Assembly: GCA_039931555.1 (NCBI GenBank)
Contig: JBDTRP010000030.1
Location: 11,250-75,249, forward strand
Direction: 5' to 3'
DNA from: JAENVT01 sp039931555
GTDB lineage: Bacteria > Actinomycetota > Acidimicrobiia > Acidimicrobiales > Ilumatobacteraceae
Length of the DNA: 64,000 nucleotides
Shown here: piece by piece, positions 34,128 through 43,053 of the stretch
How the letters are laid out: every line of letters starts with the position of its first letter
Numbering within the stretch: the first letter of the stretch is position 1
Notes under the pieces: generated by a model
The model's input: only the letters and a program-made list of their open reading frames with translations
Database searches by the model: none
What the model was told of the DNA's origin: nothing
Made by a program: the position numbers and the translations under genes

Positions 34128-34130
34128 CGT
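34125..34130 (+). promoter_or_regulatory. -10 box of pgi formed from the pgl stop codon
   Basis: TAGCGT, whose TAG is the pgl stop, ends 9 bases before the pgi ATG 34140. Confidence 0.45.
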
Positions 34131-34139
34131 CTGGCGACG

Positions 34140-35756
34140 ATGGACATCACGACGACACCCGCCTGGTCGGCGCTGCAGTCGACCGCACGTCCTGCACACC
34201 TGCGCACGCTCTTCGCCACGGACCCGCAGCGTTCGGCGCGGTACAGCCTGCAGGCCGGCGATCTCCTGGTCGACTACTCCAAACACTTGATCGACGACGA
34301 CGTCGTGCGCCGGCTGCTGGCTGTCGCCGCGGCCGCCGAGGTCGAGGCCCGACGCGCGGCGATGTTCGCGGGTGAGCCCATCAACGTGACCGAGCAGCGG
34401 GCCGTGCTGCACACGGCGCTGCGCGCACCGCGCGATGCCGTAGTGAAGGTCGACGGCCACAACGTGGTGCCCGACGTGCACGATGTGCTCGATCGCATCA
34501 CGACGTTCGCCGATCGGGTCCGCAGCGGCGCCTGGCGCGGCGCAACGGGCGAGGCGATGCAGACCGTCGTCAACATCGGCATCGGTGGCAGTGACCTCGG
34601 CCCGGCGATGGCGTTCCTGGCGACCGAGTCGTTCGGCGACCACAACCTGCGCTGCCGCTACGTGAGCAACATCGACGGCGCCGACATCTCCGGCAACCTC
34701 GCGGACCTCGACCCGGCGACAACTCTGTTCATCGTCAGCTCGAAGACGTTCACCACCATCGAAACGCTGACCAACGCGAACCACGCCCGCGATTGGTTGA
34801 CGGCCAAGCTCGGTGACGACGCAGTGAGCAAGCACTTCGTCGCGGTCAGCACCAATGCCCAACAGGTGGCCGCGTTCGGCATCGACACGGCCAACATGTT
34901 CGAGTTCTGGGATTGGGTCGGCGGGCGCTACTCGGTCGACTCGGCCATCGGGTTGTCGCTGGCACTGTCGATCGGCCCGGCCCGCTTCCGGCAGTTCCTC
35001 GACGGATTCCACACCATCGACCGCCACTTCGTCGAGACACCGCTGCACCTCAATGCCCCGGTGGTCATGGCGATGCTGGGGGTCTGGTACGCCAACGTGC
35101 TCGGTGCGCAAACCAAGGCGGTGCTGCCGTACGCCCACGAGCTGCGCAGGTTTCCCGCGTACCTGCAACAGCTCGACATGGAGTCCAATGGCAAGGGCGT
35201 GCGACTCGACGGTTCACCGGTGTCGACGACAACGGGCCCGATCGTGTGGGGCGAGCCGGGTACCAACGGCCAGCACGCGTTCTACCAACTTCTCCACCAG
35301 GGCACGCGCCTGGTGCCGATCGACTTCATCGGTTTCGCTCAACCGAACCATTCACTGCTCGAACAGCACGACCTGCTGATGGCCAATCTGTTCGCCCAGG
35401 GCGAGGCGTTGGCGTTCGGCAAGACCCTCGACGAGGTGGTCGCCGAGGGCATTCCCGCCCATCAGCAGGCGGCTCGGGTGTTCCCCGGCAATCGCCCCAG
35501 CACAACGATCCTGGCCCCCCGCCTCACACCCAATGTGCTCGGTCAGCTGATCGCGCTGTACGAGCACATCGTGTTCGTGCAGGGCTGCGTGTTCGGCGTC
35601 AACAGCTTCGATCAGTGGGGGGTCGAGCTGGGCAAGGCACTGGCCAACCGGATCACACCCGAGTTGGTCGCGACAGGCCCACCCCAACACGACACCTCCA
35701 CGTCGGGCCTCATCGAGTGGTACCGCGCCAACCGCACTCGCCTGCCGTCGTCGTAG
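34140..35756 (+). CDS. pgi: Glucose-6-phosphate isomerase
   Basis: 538 residues, normal bacterial length. It interconverts glucose-6-phosphate and fructose-6-phosphate. Signature blocks are NIGIGGSDLGPAMAFLA, VSNIDGADI, VSSKTFTTIETLTNA, and the catalytic region QQLDMESNGKGV with the Glu, followed by WGEPGTNGQHAFYQLLHQG, and near the C terminus FDQWGVELGKALA containing the catalytic Lys. Directly after pgl. A 12-base palindrome just beyond the stop (ACCCGTTCGGGT, 35760-35771) may help terminate. Confidence 0.96.
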   Translation: MDITTTPAWSALQSTARPAHLRTLFATDPQRSARYSLQAGDLLVDYSKHLIDDDVVRRLLAVAAAAEVEARRAAMFAGEPINVTEQRAVLHTALRAPRDAVVKVDGHNVVPDVHDVLDRITTFADRVRSGAWRGATGEAMQTVVNIGIGGSDLGPAMAFLATESFGDHNLRCRYVSNIDGADISGNLADLDPATTLFIVSSKTFTTIETLTNANHARDWLTAKLGDDAVSKHFVAVSTNAQQVAAFGIDTANMFEFWDWVGGRYSVDSAIGLSLALSIGPARFRQFLDGFHTIDRHFVETPLHLNAPVVMAMLGVWYANVLGAQTKAVLPYAHELRRFPAYLQQLDMESNGKGVRLDGSPVSTTTGPIVWGEPGTNGQHAFYQLLHQGTRLVPIDFIGFAQPNHSLLEQHDLLMANLFAQGEALAFGKTLDEVVAEGIPAHQQAARVFPGNRPSTTILAPRLTPNVLGQLIALYEHIVFVQGCVFGVNSFDQWGVELGKALANRITPELVATGPPQHDTSTSGLIEWYRANRTRLPSS

Positions 35757-35788
35757 ATCACCCGTTCGGGTCATGTGTGCACTGCGAA

Positions 35789-35823
35789 TATGCTCTCTGC
35801 AGCGCGATGCGCGGAGCAAGGGG
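35789..35823 (+). promoter_or_regulatory. Promoter and ribosome binding site of the cyclase-ATPase gene
   Basis: TATGCT (35789-35794) is followed by a leader of about 30 bases and AAGGGG (35818-35823), 6 bases before GTG 35830. This gene, unlike most here, has a true 5' leader. Confidence 0.5.
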
Positions 35824-35829
35824 TGAGCG

Positions 35830-38800
35830 GTGGGGGTCACGGTGTTGAACGCGCAGACGCGTACGGTGCTGTTCACCGATGTTCGCGGTTCGACAGCGCA
35901 GCGAGTGTTGCTGGGCGACGACTCGTTCGATGCGCTCCGTCGCGAGCATGACGATGTGCTGACTGCCGCAGCGGTCAAGAACGGCGGCGAGATCGTCAAG
36001 TCAACGGGCGATGGGTTGCACATCACGTTCCGGGCCGCGTCGGACGCCGTGGCGTGCGCCGTGGCCATGCAGCGAGGCATCGAGCGGCTCAACCGACGCA
36101 ACGCGGAGCCCGAGCACCTCGGTCTTGCCGTCGGGGTGTCGGCAGGAGATGTGATCGCCGAGCACGGCGACGTGTACGGCACGGCCGTCGTCGAAGCAGC
36201 GCGGCTGTGCGCCGTCGCCCTCGCCGGGCAGGTCGTGGTGGCCGATGTGGTTCGCCTGTTGACCGGATCGCGCGGCGGCCACGACTTTCAGCGGCGCGGT
36301 GATCTCGCGTTGAAGGGGCTCGCTGCCCCCGTCCGTTCGTTCGATGTGGTGTGGCACGCGGCGACGGTGTCGTGTATTCCTCTTCCTGCCCGGCTCGCGC
36401 CCGGCCTCGACGACTTCGTCGGTCGCCATGCCGAGCGCACGTTGCTGCTCGACGCGTTCCACGCTGTCGCAGCAGGCCCGCGGGAGGTCGTCTTCGTGGC
36501 CGGCGAGCCCGGTATCGGGAAGTCTCGGCTGGCACGCGAGGCGGCGGCGACGATGTTCGAAGAGGGTGCTGTGGTGCTGGCAGGGAGGTGCGAGGAACAC
36601 CTCGGTGGCCCCTTTCAACTGTGGACCACGGTGCTCGCACACCTCATCGAGCACCTCGACGACGACATCGTTGCCCACTACCTGTCAGCGCACGGCGGCG
36701 AGATTGCCAGGGTGCTGCCAGACCTCCGTCGTCGGTTCCCCGACCTCCGTGTGGCGCCGCGGGTCGATGCGGACGTTGCCCGGCACCGGCTGTTCGAGGC
36801 GACCGCGGCACTGTTGGACACCGCGACGATGGAAGGGCCGGTGGTGATCGTGCTCGACGACTTGCAATGGGCCGATGTTGGCTCGTTGCAGCTGCTGCGT
36901 CACCTGGTGCGAATGGCACCGCATGCACCGATCCTGATCATCGGGACGTACCGCGACACCGAGCTGGAGACTTCGCCGCTCGACGAGACCTTGGCCGACC
37001 TCCGGCGCGACGATCTGTTTCGACGCGTCGTGCTGCAGGGACTCTCCACGGACGAGCTCGGCGAGTTCCTGGCGAAGCGCATCGGCTCGGCCCCTCCTCC
37101 CGAGTTCATCGGCGCGTTGTCTGCAGAGACCGGTGGGAATCCGTTCTTCGCCGGTGAGGTGGTTGCCCACCTGGTCGAGTCGGATCAGTTGGGACTGGTC
37201 GGCGAGCACTGGACGACGGAGATCTCATTCGACCGGCTCGGCATGTCGGAAGGTGTCCGCGATCTGCTCGGGCGTCGGATGGCACGGCTCCGCCGAGCGT
37301 CGACCCAGGCGCTCGAGATCGCCTCGGTGCTCGGGCGCGAGTTCGACGTGCCCACCCTGGCGCTGCTCGACCAGGTGGTCGAGGAGGAGTTGCGCGAGTA
37401 CCTCGAGGGCGCGCTTCGGGCCGGGCTGTTGCGGCAGGACCCCTCCCGACCCGGCCGGTACGCGTTCACCCACGCGCTGGTGCGCCAACGCTTGTACGGC
37501 GGTCTGGGCACGACGCGGCGTGTGCGGTTGCACTGGCAGGTCGGCGTGGCGCTTCGTGCCGCTCCCGATCACGATGTCGATGCCGTCGCCTATCACCTCA
37601 GCGAGGGTGTGCTGGCCGGCGAGGCAATGGAGGCCGTCGATGCCACGTTGGTCGCTGCGGCCAGGGCACTGGAGGTGTCGGCGTTCGAGACCGCCGTCGA
37701 CCAGTTCGGCAACGCCATCGCGTTGATCGACCAGGCAGATGCCGACGATCCCGATCGCCGGTACTCGGCGTTGGTCGGCCTCGGCGACGCTCACGTCGCG
37801 CTGTCGAACGCGCTGGGCTACACCGATGCCTTTCTCGCGGCCGCCGAAGTCGCCCGTGGCCAAGGACGTGCCGACCGGCTGGCCCGTGCCGCGCTGGGGA
37901 TCGGCCAGCACGCGCTGATCCTTCGGCTGGCGCCCGAGACAGCGGCGCTGTTCGACGAAGCAATCGACGCCCTCGGACCTGAGGATTCAGCGGCACGTTC
38001 GATGTTGTTGAGCTTCCGCGCGTTCCATCGCACGATCACGCCCGGGATCGCCGAGGACCGGCAGGCGGAGATCGACGAAGCGGCAGCGATCGCGGCGCGC
38101 GTCGGGGATCGTCGCGCGGCCGCCCAGGCGATGTTCGCTCAGATCTCGGCGCTGCGTGGCTCGCCGATGGTCGACAGGATGATCGAACTGTCCGACGCAA
38201 TGCTCGAGGCGGCGATCGAGCTCGACGACATCCGGTTGCAGACGCACGCCCTCCTGAACGGTGCGACGGCCCGGTTGCAGCGCGGCGATCGGGCGGGTTG
38301 GCAGCGCGCGGCCGTTGCGTTGAAGCTGGTCGCTCGCCGACCGAGCGGAACCTACGCCCGGCCGTGGTCGATGATGTGGGACACGGTCGAGTGCGTCTTC
38401 GACGAGCGCTACACCGACGCCGACGACAACGCGTCGGCCGGCGCCGCAACGTGGTGCGCGCTCCCGATCGTGGAACTGTGCTTCGTCGCCCAGCAAGCGG
38501 TGTCGAAGCGGTGGATGGGACAGCGCCGCGTCGCAGCCGATCTGATCCGCCCGTGGGTGGAGATCCCAGGATCGGCTGTCAACCTACGAACCCTGCTGGC
38601 GTGTTTCGAGCTCGACGAGGCCCCCGACGCAGCTCGCGCCGTACTCGACCACTGTGCCACCGACAACTTCGTCGAGACCAGGCTGCAAGCAGCGCAACGG
38701 CCGCCGGTGTTGGTCAACCTTGCCGAACTGTGTGTGCGCACGAACTCGACGTTGCACGCGGCTGCAATCACCAAGTTGGTCGAGCCGTTCTCGGGCCAGT

Positions 38801-39117
38801 TGTTGCTCGCCCCGGTCAGCTTCGTGTGCTATCAGGCGGCCGACTCGGCGCTGGCGCGGCTGGCCGCGCTGCAGGGAGACCGGGCGGCTGCTGACGATCT
38901 GTTCCGCCGCGGCATCGCCCTCGAGGAGCAGATCGGCGCCAAGCTGCTGGCGTCTGCATCGCGACTTTGGTTTGCCGAGCACCTCGCCGGATCGTCATCA
39001 CTCGTGGATCAGGCCGCGGCACGGCAACTCGCGCAAGCATGCCTCGCCTACTTCGAATCGATCGGCTGCTATCTCACGGAGCACGCCACGAGGCTGCTTC
39101 AGGATCTGGTGCGATAG
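35830..39117 (+). CDS. Adenylate cyclase-like domain fused to a large signalling ATPase
   Basis: 1095 residues. The N-terminal class III cyclase domain (about 8-175) keeps both metal aspartates (Asp17 in FTDVRGST, Asp61 in STGDGLHITF) and the late arginine in VVEAARLC, but the usual transition-state Asn is replaced, so activity is uncertain. An AAA/STAND-type ATPase follows, with Walker A GEPGIGKSRLA near 225 and Walker B VVIVLDDLQWAD near 338. About 550 residues of helical TPR-like sequence complete the protein. This is the architecture of mycobacterial Rv1358/Rv0386-type proteins but without a LuxR DNA-binding end. Likely a sensory scaffold; ligand unknown. Confidence 0.88.
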   Translation: MGVTVLNAQTRTVLFTDVRGSTAQRVLLGDDSFDALRREHDDVLTAAAVKNGGEIVKSTGDGLHITFRAASDAVACAVAMQRGIERLNRRNAEPEHLGLAVGVSAGDVIAEHGDVYGTAVVEAARLCAVALAGQVVVADVVRLLTGSRGGHDFQRRGDLALKGLAAPVRSFDVVWHAATVSCIPLPARLAPGLDDFVGRHAERTLLLDAFHAVAAGPREVVFVAGEPGIGKSRLAREAAATMFEEGAVVLAGRCEEHLGGPFQLWTTVLAHLIEHLDDDIVAHYLSAHGGEIARVLPDLRRRFPDLRVAPRVDADVARHRLFEATAALLDTATMEGPVVIVLDDLQWADVGSLQLLRHLVRMAPHAPILIIGTYRDTELETSPLDETLADLRRDDLFRRVVLQGLSTDELGEFLAKRIGSAPPPEFIGALSAETGGNPFFAGEVVAHLVESDQLGLVGEHWTTEISFDRLGMSEGVRDLLGRRMARLRRASTQALEIASVLGREFDVPTLALLDQVVEEELREYLEGALRAGLLRQDPSRPGRYAFTHALVRQRLYGGLGTTRRVRLHWQVGVALRAAPDHDVDAVAYHLSEGVLAGEAMEAVDATLVAAARALEVSAFETAVDQFGNAIALIDQADADDPDRRYSALVGLGDAHVALSNALGYTDAFLAAAEVARGQGRADRLARAALGIGQHALILRLAPETAALFDEAIDALGPEDSAARSMLLSFRAFHRTITPGIAEDRQAEIDEAAAIAARVGDRRAAAQAMFAQISALRGSPMVDRMIELSDAMLEAAIELDDIRLQTHALLNGATARLQRGDRAGWQRAAVALKLVARRPSGTYARPWSMMWDTVECVFDERYTDADDNASAGAATWCALPIVELCFVAQQAVSKRWMGQRRVAADLIRPWVEIPGSAVNLRTLLACFELDEAPDAARAVLDHCATDNFVETRLQAAQRPPVLVNLAELCVRTNSTLHAAAITKLVEPFSGQLLLAPVSFVCYQAADSALARLAALQGDRAAADDLFRRGIALEEQIGAKLLASASRLWFAEHLAGSSSLVDQAAARQLAQACLAYFESIGCYLTEHATRLLQDLVR

Positions 39118-39221
39118 GCGAACGCCCCAACGAAGCCGCCGGCGGGTTGTGCGAACGCGGTGCCGGGTGCCAGAGCGACGGCGGTGACGGCGACAAGGCG
39201 CAACCAAGCCCGGGTATTCAT
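39099..39221 (-). CDS. 40-residue secreted peptide, novel
   Basis: A short gene opposite the end of the cyclase-ATPase gene, overlapping it by 19 bases. The product has a textbook signal peptide: basic start MNTRAWLR, hydrophobic core LVAVTAVALAPG and cleavage site AFA before Gln25. This would release a 16-residue peptide rich in Gly and aromatic residues (QPAGGFVGAFAYRTRS). A good Shine-Dalgarno, AAAGGA, lies 7 bases before ATG 39221. It follows the RlmI-type gene by 57 bases on the same strand. I know no family for it. The combination of ribosome binding site and signal peptide favours a real gene, though chance is possible for so short a frame. Confidence 0.5.
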   Translation of the reverse strand: MNTRAWLRLVAVTAVALAPGTAFAQPAGGFVGAFAYRTRS

Positions 39222-39278
39222 GATGGGTTCCTTTCAGGAGGTGATGTACCGGCGGGATTCCGATGCCGCCCGTGAGGA

Positions 39279-40520
39279 TCACCCTTCGAGCGGGATCACC
39301 CTGGCGAACAGCGCTTTCAGGTAGCCACCCTGCGCGAACGTGATCGGATGATCGACCGCGTGGCCCGTGCGCCGGACTTCGACGAGGTCGTACCCGGCTC
39401 GCTGCGCGGCGCCTCGCACAGTCGCGTAGAACTGCTCCTCGGTGATCCGGCTCGAGCACGACGCCTGCACCAGCAAGCCGTCGGTTCGTGTCAGTTGCAC
39501 GGCCCGTCGGGTGAGCTGGCCGTAGGCGTACAGGGCTCGGTCGATGTTCGACTTTCGCTGAGCGAATGCGGGCGGATCCACGACCACGATGTCGTAGTGC
39601 TTGCGGCGCTGGATCAATCGATCCATCACTTCGTAGGCGTCACCGATCATCGAGTCGTGCTCGCAGTGCCGAACGTTGGGCAGGTCGGCGTTGTGGGCAA
39701 AGTTGCGGTCGGCGGCGGCCAGTGTCGGTTCGCTCTGGTCGACGCTGGTCACTCGCGTCGCGCCACCCGCGGCGGCATGGACACCGAACCCGCCGGTCGC
39801 CGCGAAGATGTCGAGCACTCGCATGCCGGCTGCCATCGATCCGACCAACGCCCGGTTCTCCCGTTGATCGAGGAAGTAGCCGGTCTTTTGCCCACTGATC
39901 ACCTCGGCTTCGAAGATCAACCCGTTCTCGCGGAACAGCACCGGAGCGGTTGGTGACTCGCCGATCAATGCCATGCTTTCGCTCAGGCCGTGCAAGCGCT
40001 GGTCGGCCATGGTGCGAGCCATGCGCAGCACCAGCGTCGCCGGCTTGAGCTCGTCGTCGATCACCTGCACGATCGAGCGAAGGTGCGGGATCCACACCGG
40101 GCTGTAGAGCTTCAGCACCAACGTGTCGGCGTAACGATCGAGGACGAGGCCGGGAAAGCCGTCGTTCTCGCCGTTCAAGACGCGGTACCCGTCGGTGTCG
40201 TCGCCGATCGAGGCGCGGCGCTGCACGGCGGCGGCGATGCGCTGCTGCCAGAACGCAGCGTCGATCGTGGCCGGCTTGCCGTGATGCAGGACGCGGATGC
40301 GGATCGGCGAGCCCGCGTCCCACAGCCCGATGGCGACGAAGTTGCGATCGTTGTCGAAGATCACCGCGAGATCGCCGACCACACCGCGGTGACTGATGGA
40401 CGTGATCGATTCGTTGAAGATCCACGGGTGGCCCGCGGCAATTTGGCGGCGGGCGTCGGGAGTGACCCGAACCGCCATCCGCTTCTCACTCACCACGGGG
40501 AGTTGGTCGAGCACCGACAT
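39279..40520 (-). CDS. Class I rRNA large-subunit methyltransferase (RlmI-type)
   Basis: 413 residues. An N-terminal PUA domain (about 10-90, with RRQIAAGHPWIFNESI), a central EEHEE-like domain and a C-terminal SAM-binding Rossmann domain (VLDIFAATGGFGVHAAAGGA) are in the RlmI order. The catalytic segment VVVDPPAFA and the Cys in QASCSSRI match m5C methyltransferases that modify 23S rRNA C1962. Orthology to E. coli RlmI itself is likely but not certain. ATG 40520 has TACCCT 8 bases upstream. It is divergent from pafB. Confidence 0.87.
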   Translation of the reverse strand: MSVLDQLPVVSEKRMAVRVTPDARRQIAAGHPWIFNESITSISHRGVVGDLAVIFDNDRNFVAIGLWDAGSPIRIRVLHHGKPATIDAAFWQQRIAAAVQRRASIGDDTDGYRVLNGENDGFPGLVLDRYADTLVLKLYSPVWIPHLRSIVQVIDDELKPATLVLRMARTMADQRLHGLSESMALIGESPTAPVLFRENGLIFEAEVISGQKTGYFLDQRENRALVGSMAAGMRVLDIFAATGGFGVHAAAGGATRVTSVDQSEPTLAAADRNFAHNADLPNVRHCEHDSMIGDAYEVMDRLIQRRKHYDIVVVDPPAFAQRKSNIDRALYAYGQLTRRAVQLTRTDGLLVQASCSSRITEEQFYATVRGAAQRAGYDLVEVRRTGHAVDHPITFAQGGYLKALFARVIPLEG

Positions 40521-40528
40521 GAGAGATC

Positions 40529-40563
40529 AGGGTATGCCGATGTGCCCCCGAATTCCCTACGCT
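40529..40563. promoter_or_regulatory. Divergent -10 boxes for the RlmI-type gene and pafB
   Basis: Minus-strand TACCCT (40529-40534) ends 8 bases before ATG 40520. Plus-strand TACGCT (40558-40563) ends 10 bases before ATG 40574. Confidence 0.5.
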
Positions 40564-40573
40564 CGGTGCTCTG

Positions 40574-41494
40574 ATGACCGATCAACTGGAGCGGACGACC
40601 AACCTGCTGGCGCTGCTGCTCGAGACCCGCGTGCCGTTGACGCTCGACGACATCGTCAACCAATTGCGTGATCAGTACCCGGCCGGGCACGCGGCCAGGC
40701 GCGGTGCGTTCGAGCGCGACAAGGGCCTGCTTCGTGATGTGGGCGTGCCGATCGAGACCCAGGTGCTGGGCGGCGCTCATGCCGGGCAGACCGCCTACCG
40801 GGTCGACCGCGACCGATATGAGCTGCGCGATCTCGACCTGACCGACGGCGAGCGCCGGGCCCTGCAGGTCGCTGTTGCCGCAGCGCGAACGAGCGAGGCC
40901 GAGTTCGGGATGTTCAAGCTCGGTGGCGTTGCCGACAGCATGGCTTCGATCACCGCCAACCTTCCGCAACTCGACCTGCTCCCACCGCTCCGCGAGGCGG
41001 TCGCGGCGCGGGCGACGGTCACGTTCGGCTACCACGGCGCGGCGCGCGCGTTGCAGCCATACGCTCTGCTGCTCCGCGAAGGCTTCTGGTACGTGATCGG
41101 GCACGACCTCGGCCATCACGAGGTGCGGACCTATCGCGTCGACCGCATCGAGGGGTCGGTCGAACGAGGCGGGGGGGCGGAGTTCGAGCGCCCCGATCAC
41201 TTCGACCCGCGCGCCGTCTTTCCTGCCGACCCGAAAGAGCTCGGCGACGGTGGCCAGTCGGCCATCGTGCACATCGACAGCACGCGGGCCACGTTCGCGG
41301 TCCGCGAGCTCGGCGAGGAGTCGGTCGTTCGCCGCCTCGCCGACGGCAGCGTCGAGGTCGAAGTGCCGTGCAGCAACCTCGACGCGTTCCGCTCCTGGCT
41401 GTTCGGGTGGGGCGAGCACGCCGAGGTGGTGGCACCGCCCAACGTGCGTGACGGTTTGATCGACTGGTTGCGAGCCATGGCGAGCAGGTCATGA
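40574..41494 (+). CDS. pafB: WYL-domain transcriptional regulator, PafB-like
   Basis: 306 residues. An N-terminal winged helix-turn-helix (ERTTNLLALLLETRVPLTLD, DIVNQL) leads to a WYL domain containing REGFWYVIGHDLGHHEVRTY and a WCX C-terminal extension. In mycobacteria PafB and PafC form a complex that activates the LexA-independent DNA-damage response when the WYL domain senses damage-related DNA. Assignment as PafB rests on the family plus the immediately adjacent second WYL gene, which overlaps by 4 bases. The pafA ligase and proteasome genes are not in the window. Confidence 0.82.
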   Translation: MTDQLERTTNLLALLLETRVPLTLDDIVNQLRDQYPAGHAARRGAFERDKGLLRDVGVPIETQVLGGAHAGQTAYRVDRDRYELRDLDLTDGERRALQVAVAAARTSEAEFGMFKLGGVADSMASITANLPQLDLLPPLREAVAARATVTFGYHGAARALQPYALLLREGFWYVIGHDLGHHEVRTYRVDRIEGSVERGGGAEFERPDHFDPRAVFPADPKELGDGGQSAIVHIDSTRATFAVRELGEESVVRRLADGSVEVEVPCSNLDAFRSWLFGWGEHAEVVAPPNVRDGLIDWLRAMASRS

Positions 41495-42450
41495 CGACGC
41501 GCTGCGGCCCTCGCCGCTCTGCTGAGCGTTTGCGCCGGCTGCTCGTGATGCTGCCATGGCTGATGGAGCGCGGCGAGGTGCCGGTTGCCGAGATGGCTGC
41601 GCGATTCGAGCTGACCGAGGCGGAGCTCGTCGGCGACCTCGAGCTGGCCGCGCTGTGCGGCCTGCCGCCGTTCATCGACGAGATGATCGACGTCTTCATC
41701 GACGAAGGGGTGGTGTTCGTCGGTCTGCCGCGGCTGTTCACCAAGCCGCTGCGCCTGACCGCGCCGGAGGGCTTCGCCCTGCTGACCTCGGCCAGGGCGG
41801 CGATGCAGCTGCCCGGCGCGGATCCTGATGGCTCGCTGGCCAGAGCACTCGCCAAGTTGGCCGGCGTGCTGGGCGACGATGGGGTGGTGGTCGATGTTCC
41901 GCAGCCCCCGGCCACGGCCGACCTGGCCGCCGCGGTCAACGACAATGCCCGCCTGCGGGTGCGCTACTGGTCGGCCAATCGCGACGAGGCCACCGAACGC
42001 GAGATCGCGCCGCGCTCGATCTTTCTCGATCGTGGCCATTGGTACGTGATCGCCGACGACAGTCGATCGGGTGAATCGCGCACGTTCCGCATCGATCGGT
42101 TCGAGGAGTGGGAACGCACCGGAGCGGTCGACGTGCCGCGGCAAGGCGCGGCCGCGATCGTGCCACCGAGCGGCGACCAGTGGTTCGTCGACAGCGACGT
42201 GCCGTCGGTCGTGATGCGCCTCGCGCCCCAGGCTCGTTGGGCGGCCGAGCGCTACCCCCTCCGCGACGAGCACGAGGACGAGGCCGGGGCGATCGTCGTG
42301 CGCATGGCGGTGGCCAACGAGCGTTGGCTGCGCACGCTGCTGCTGCGACTCGGACCACACGCGTCGGTGCTCGAGCCGCCAGAGTGGCACGATCTCGGTG
42401 CCGCTGCGGCGCACCAGTTGTTGGAGCGTTACGAGGCCACCGTCAGCTGA
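41491..42450 (+). CDS. pafC: WYL-domain transcriptional regulator, PafC-like
   Basis: 319 residues; ATG overlaps the pafB stop (ATGA), so the two are translated together. A winged-helix region (RLLVMLPWLMERGEVPVAEM) precedes the WYL domain with RGHWYVIADDSRSGESRTF and a WCX end (VVRMAVANERWLRTLLLRLG). It would form the PafBC heterodimer with its neighbour. The 3' end overlaps the convergent exonuclease gene by 22 bases. Confidence 0.82.
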   Translation: MTTRCGPRRSAERLRRLLVMLPWLMERGEVPVAEMAARFELTEAELVGDLELAALCGLPPFIDEMIDVFIDEGVVFVGLPRLFTKPLRLTAPEGFALLTSARAAMQLPGADPDGSLARALAKLAGVLGDDGVVVDVPQPPATADLAAAVNDNARLRVRYWSANRDEATEREIAPRSIFLDRGHWYVIADDSRSGESRTFRIDRFEEWERTGAVDVPRQGAAAIVPPSGDQWFVDSDVPSVVMRLAPQARWAAERYPLRDEHEDEAGAIVVRMAVANERWLRTLLLRLGPHASVLEPPEWHDLGAAAAHQLLERYEATVS

Positions 42451-42998
42451 GCAGCGCTGGTGATGCCGTGGGCACGCAGCAGGTGGGGCAGCACGGCGGC
42501 CGTGGCATCGGCATCGGCCAAGGCATCGTGCGGCCGAACCAGCTCGATGCCATACCGCGCGCACAGATCGGCCAGGCGGTGCGACTGTTGCCGGTCGGGG
42601 TCGAGGCGACGAGACAGCGTGAGGGTGCACAGCGGGTTGACGATGGGAACGGCGACCCCATGCGTCCTGCCGGCTTTGCGGAGGAACTCGGCGTCGAACG
42701 CGGCGTTGTGAGCAACGAAGTGGGCGTCGGCCAGTCGCGCCGCCAGCTCGGTCAGGACCTGCACGCCGGGCGGCGCGGCCAGCACCATGTGGCGACGAAT
42801 GCCGTGGATGCCCACCGGGCCGACCCGGAACCACCACCGGCGCCGCGGCGCAACCAGGCTGGACCACCGATCGAGCACGCGCCCGTGACCGTCGACCACG
42901 ACCACTCCGATCTGCAACACATGATGGCGTCGTAGGGACAGCCCCGACGTCTCGACATCGACCACGGCGAACCGCATGTCGTCGAGCTCCGCATCCAT
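42429..42998 (-). CDS. DEDDh 3'-5' exonuclease (DnaQ/epsilon-like)
   Basis: 189 residues. Exonuclease motifs are complete: ExoI VVDVETSG, ExoII AHNAAFDAEFL, and ExoIII DALADADAT with the preceding His in RPHDAL. Such proteins proofread or degrade single-stranded DNA or RNA in the cytoplasm. ATG 42998 is chosen because TATGGT lies 7 bases before it; the frame is open 10 codons further upstream across that promoter. It lies next to the PafBC pair, which is compatible with a repair role, but this link is only positional. Confidence 0.87.
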   Translation of the reverse strand: MDAELDDMRFAVVDVETSGLSLRRHHVLQIGVVVVDGHGRVLDRWSSLVAPRRRWWFRVGPVGIHGIRRHMVLAAPPGVQVLTELAARLADAHFVAHNAAFDAEFLRKAGRTHGVAVPIVNPLCTLTLSRRLDPDRQQSHRLADLCARYGIELVRPHDALADADATAAVLPHLLRAHGITSAAQLTVAS

Positions 42999-43005
42999 GC
43001 GTCCA

Positions 43006-43011
43006 ACCATA
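43006..43011 (-). promoter_or_regulatory. -10 box of the exonuclease gene
   Basis: TATGGT on the minus strand ends 7 bases before ATG 42998; leaderless geometry. A small hairpin (43028-43042, CGACGA-AGC-TCGTCG) lies upstream, near the phoH2 stop. Confidence 0.55.
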
Positions 43012-43053
43012 CGCCGGGGGTGTGACACGACGAAGCTCGTCGCTGCGTCCTAC

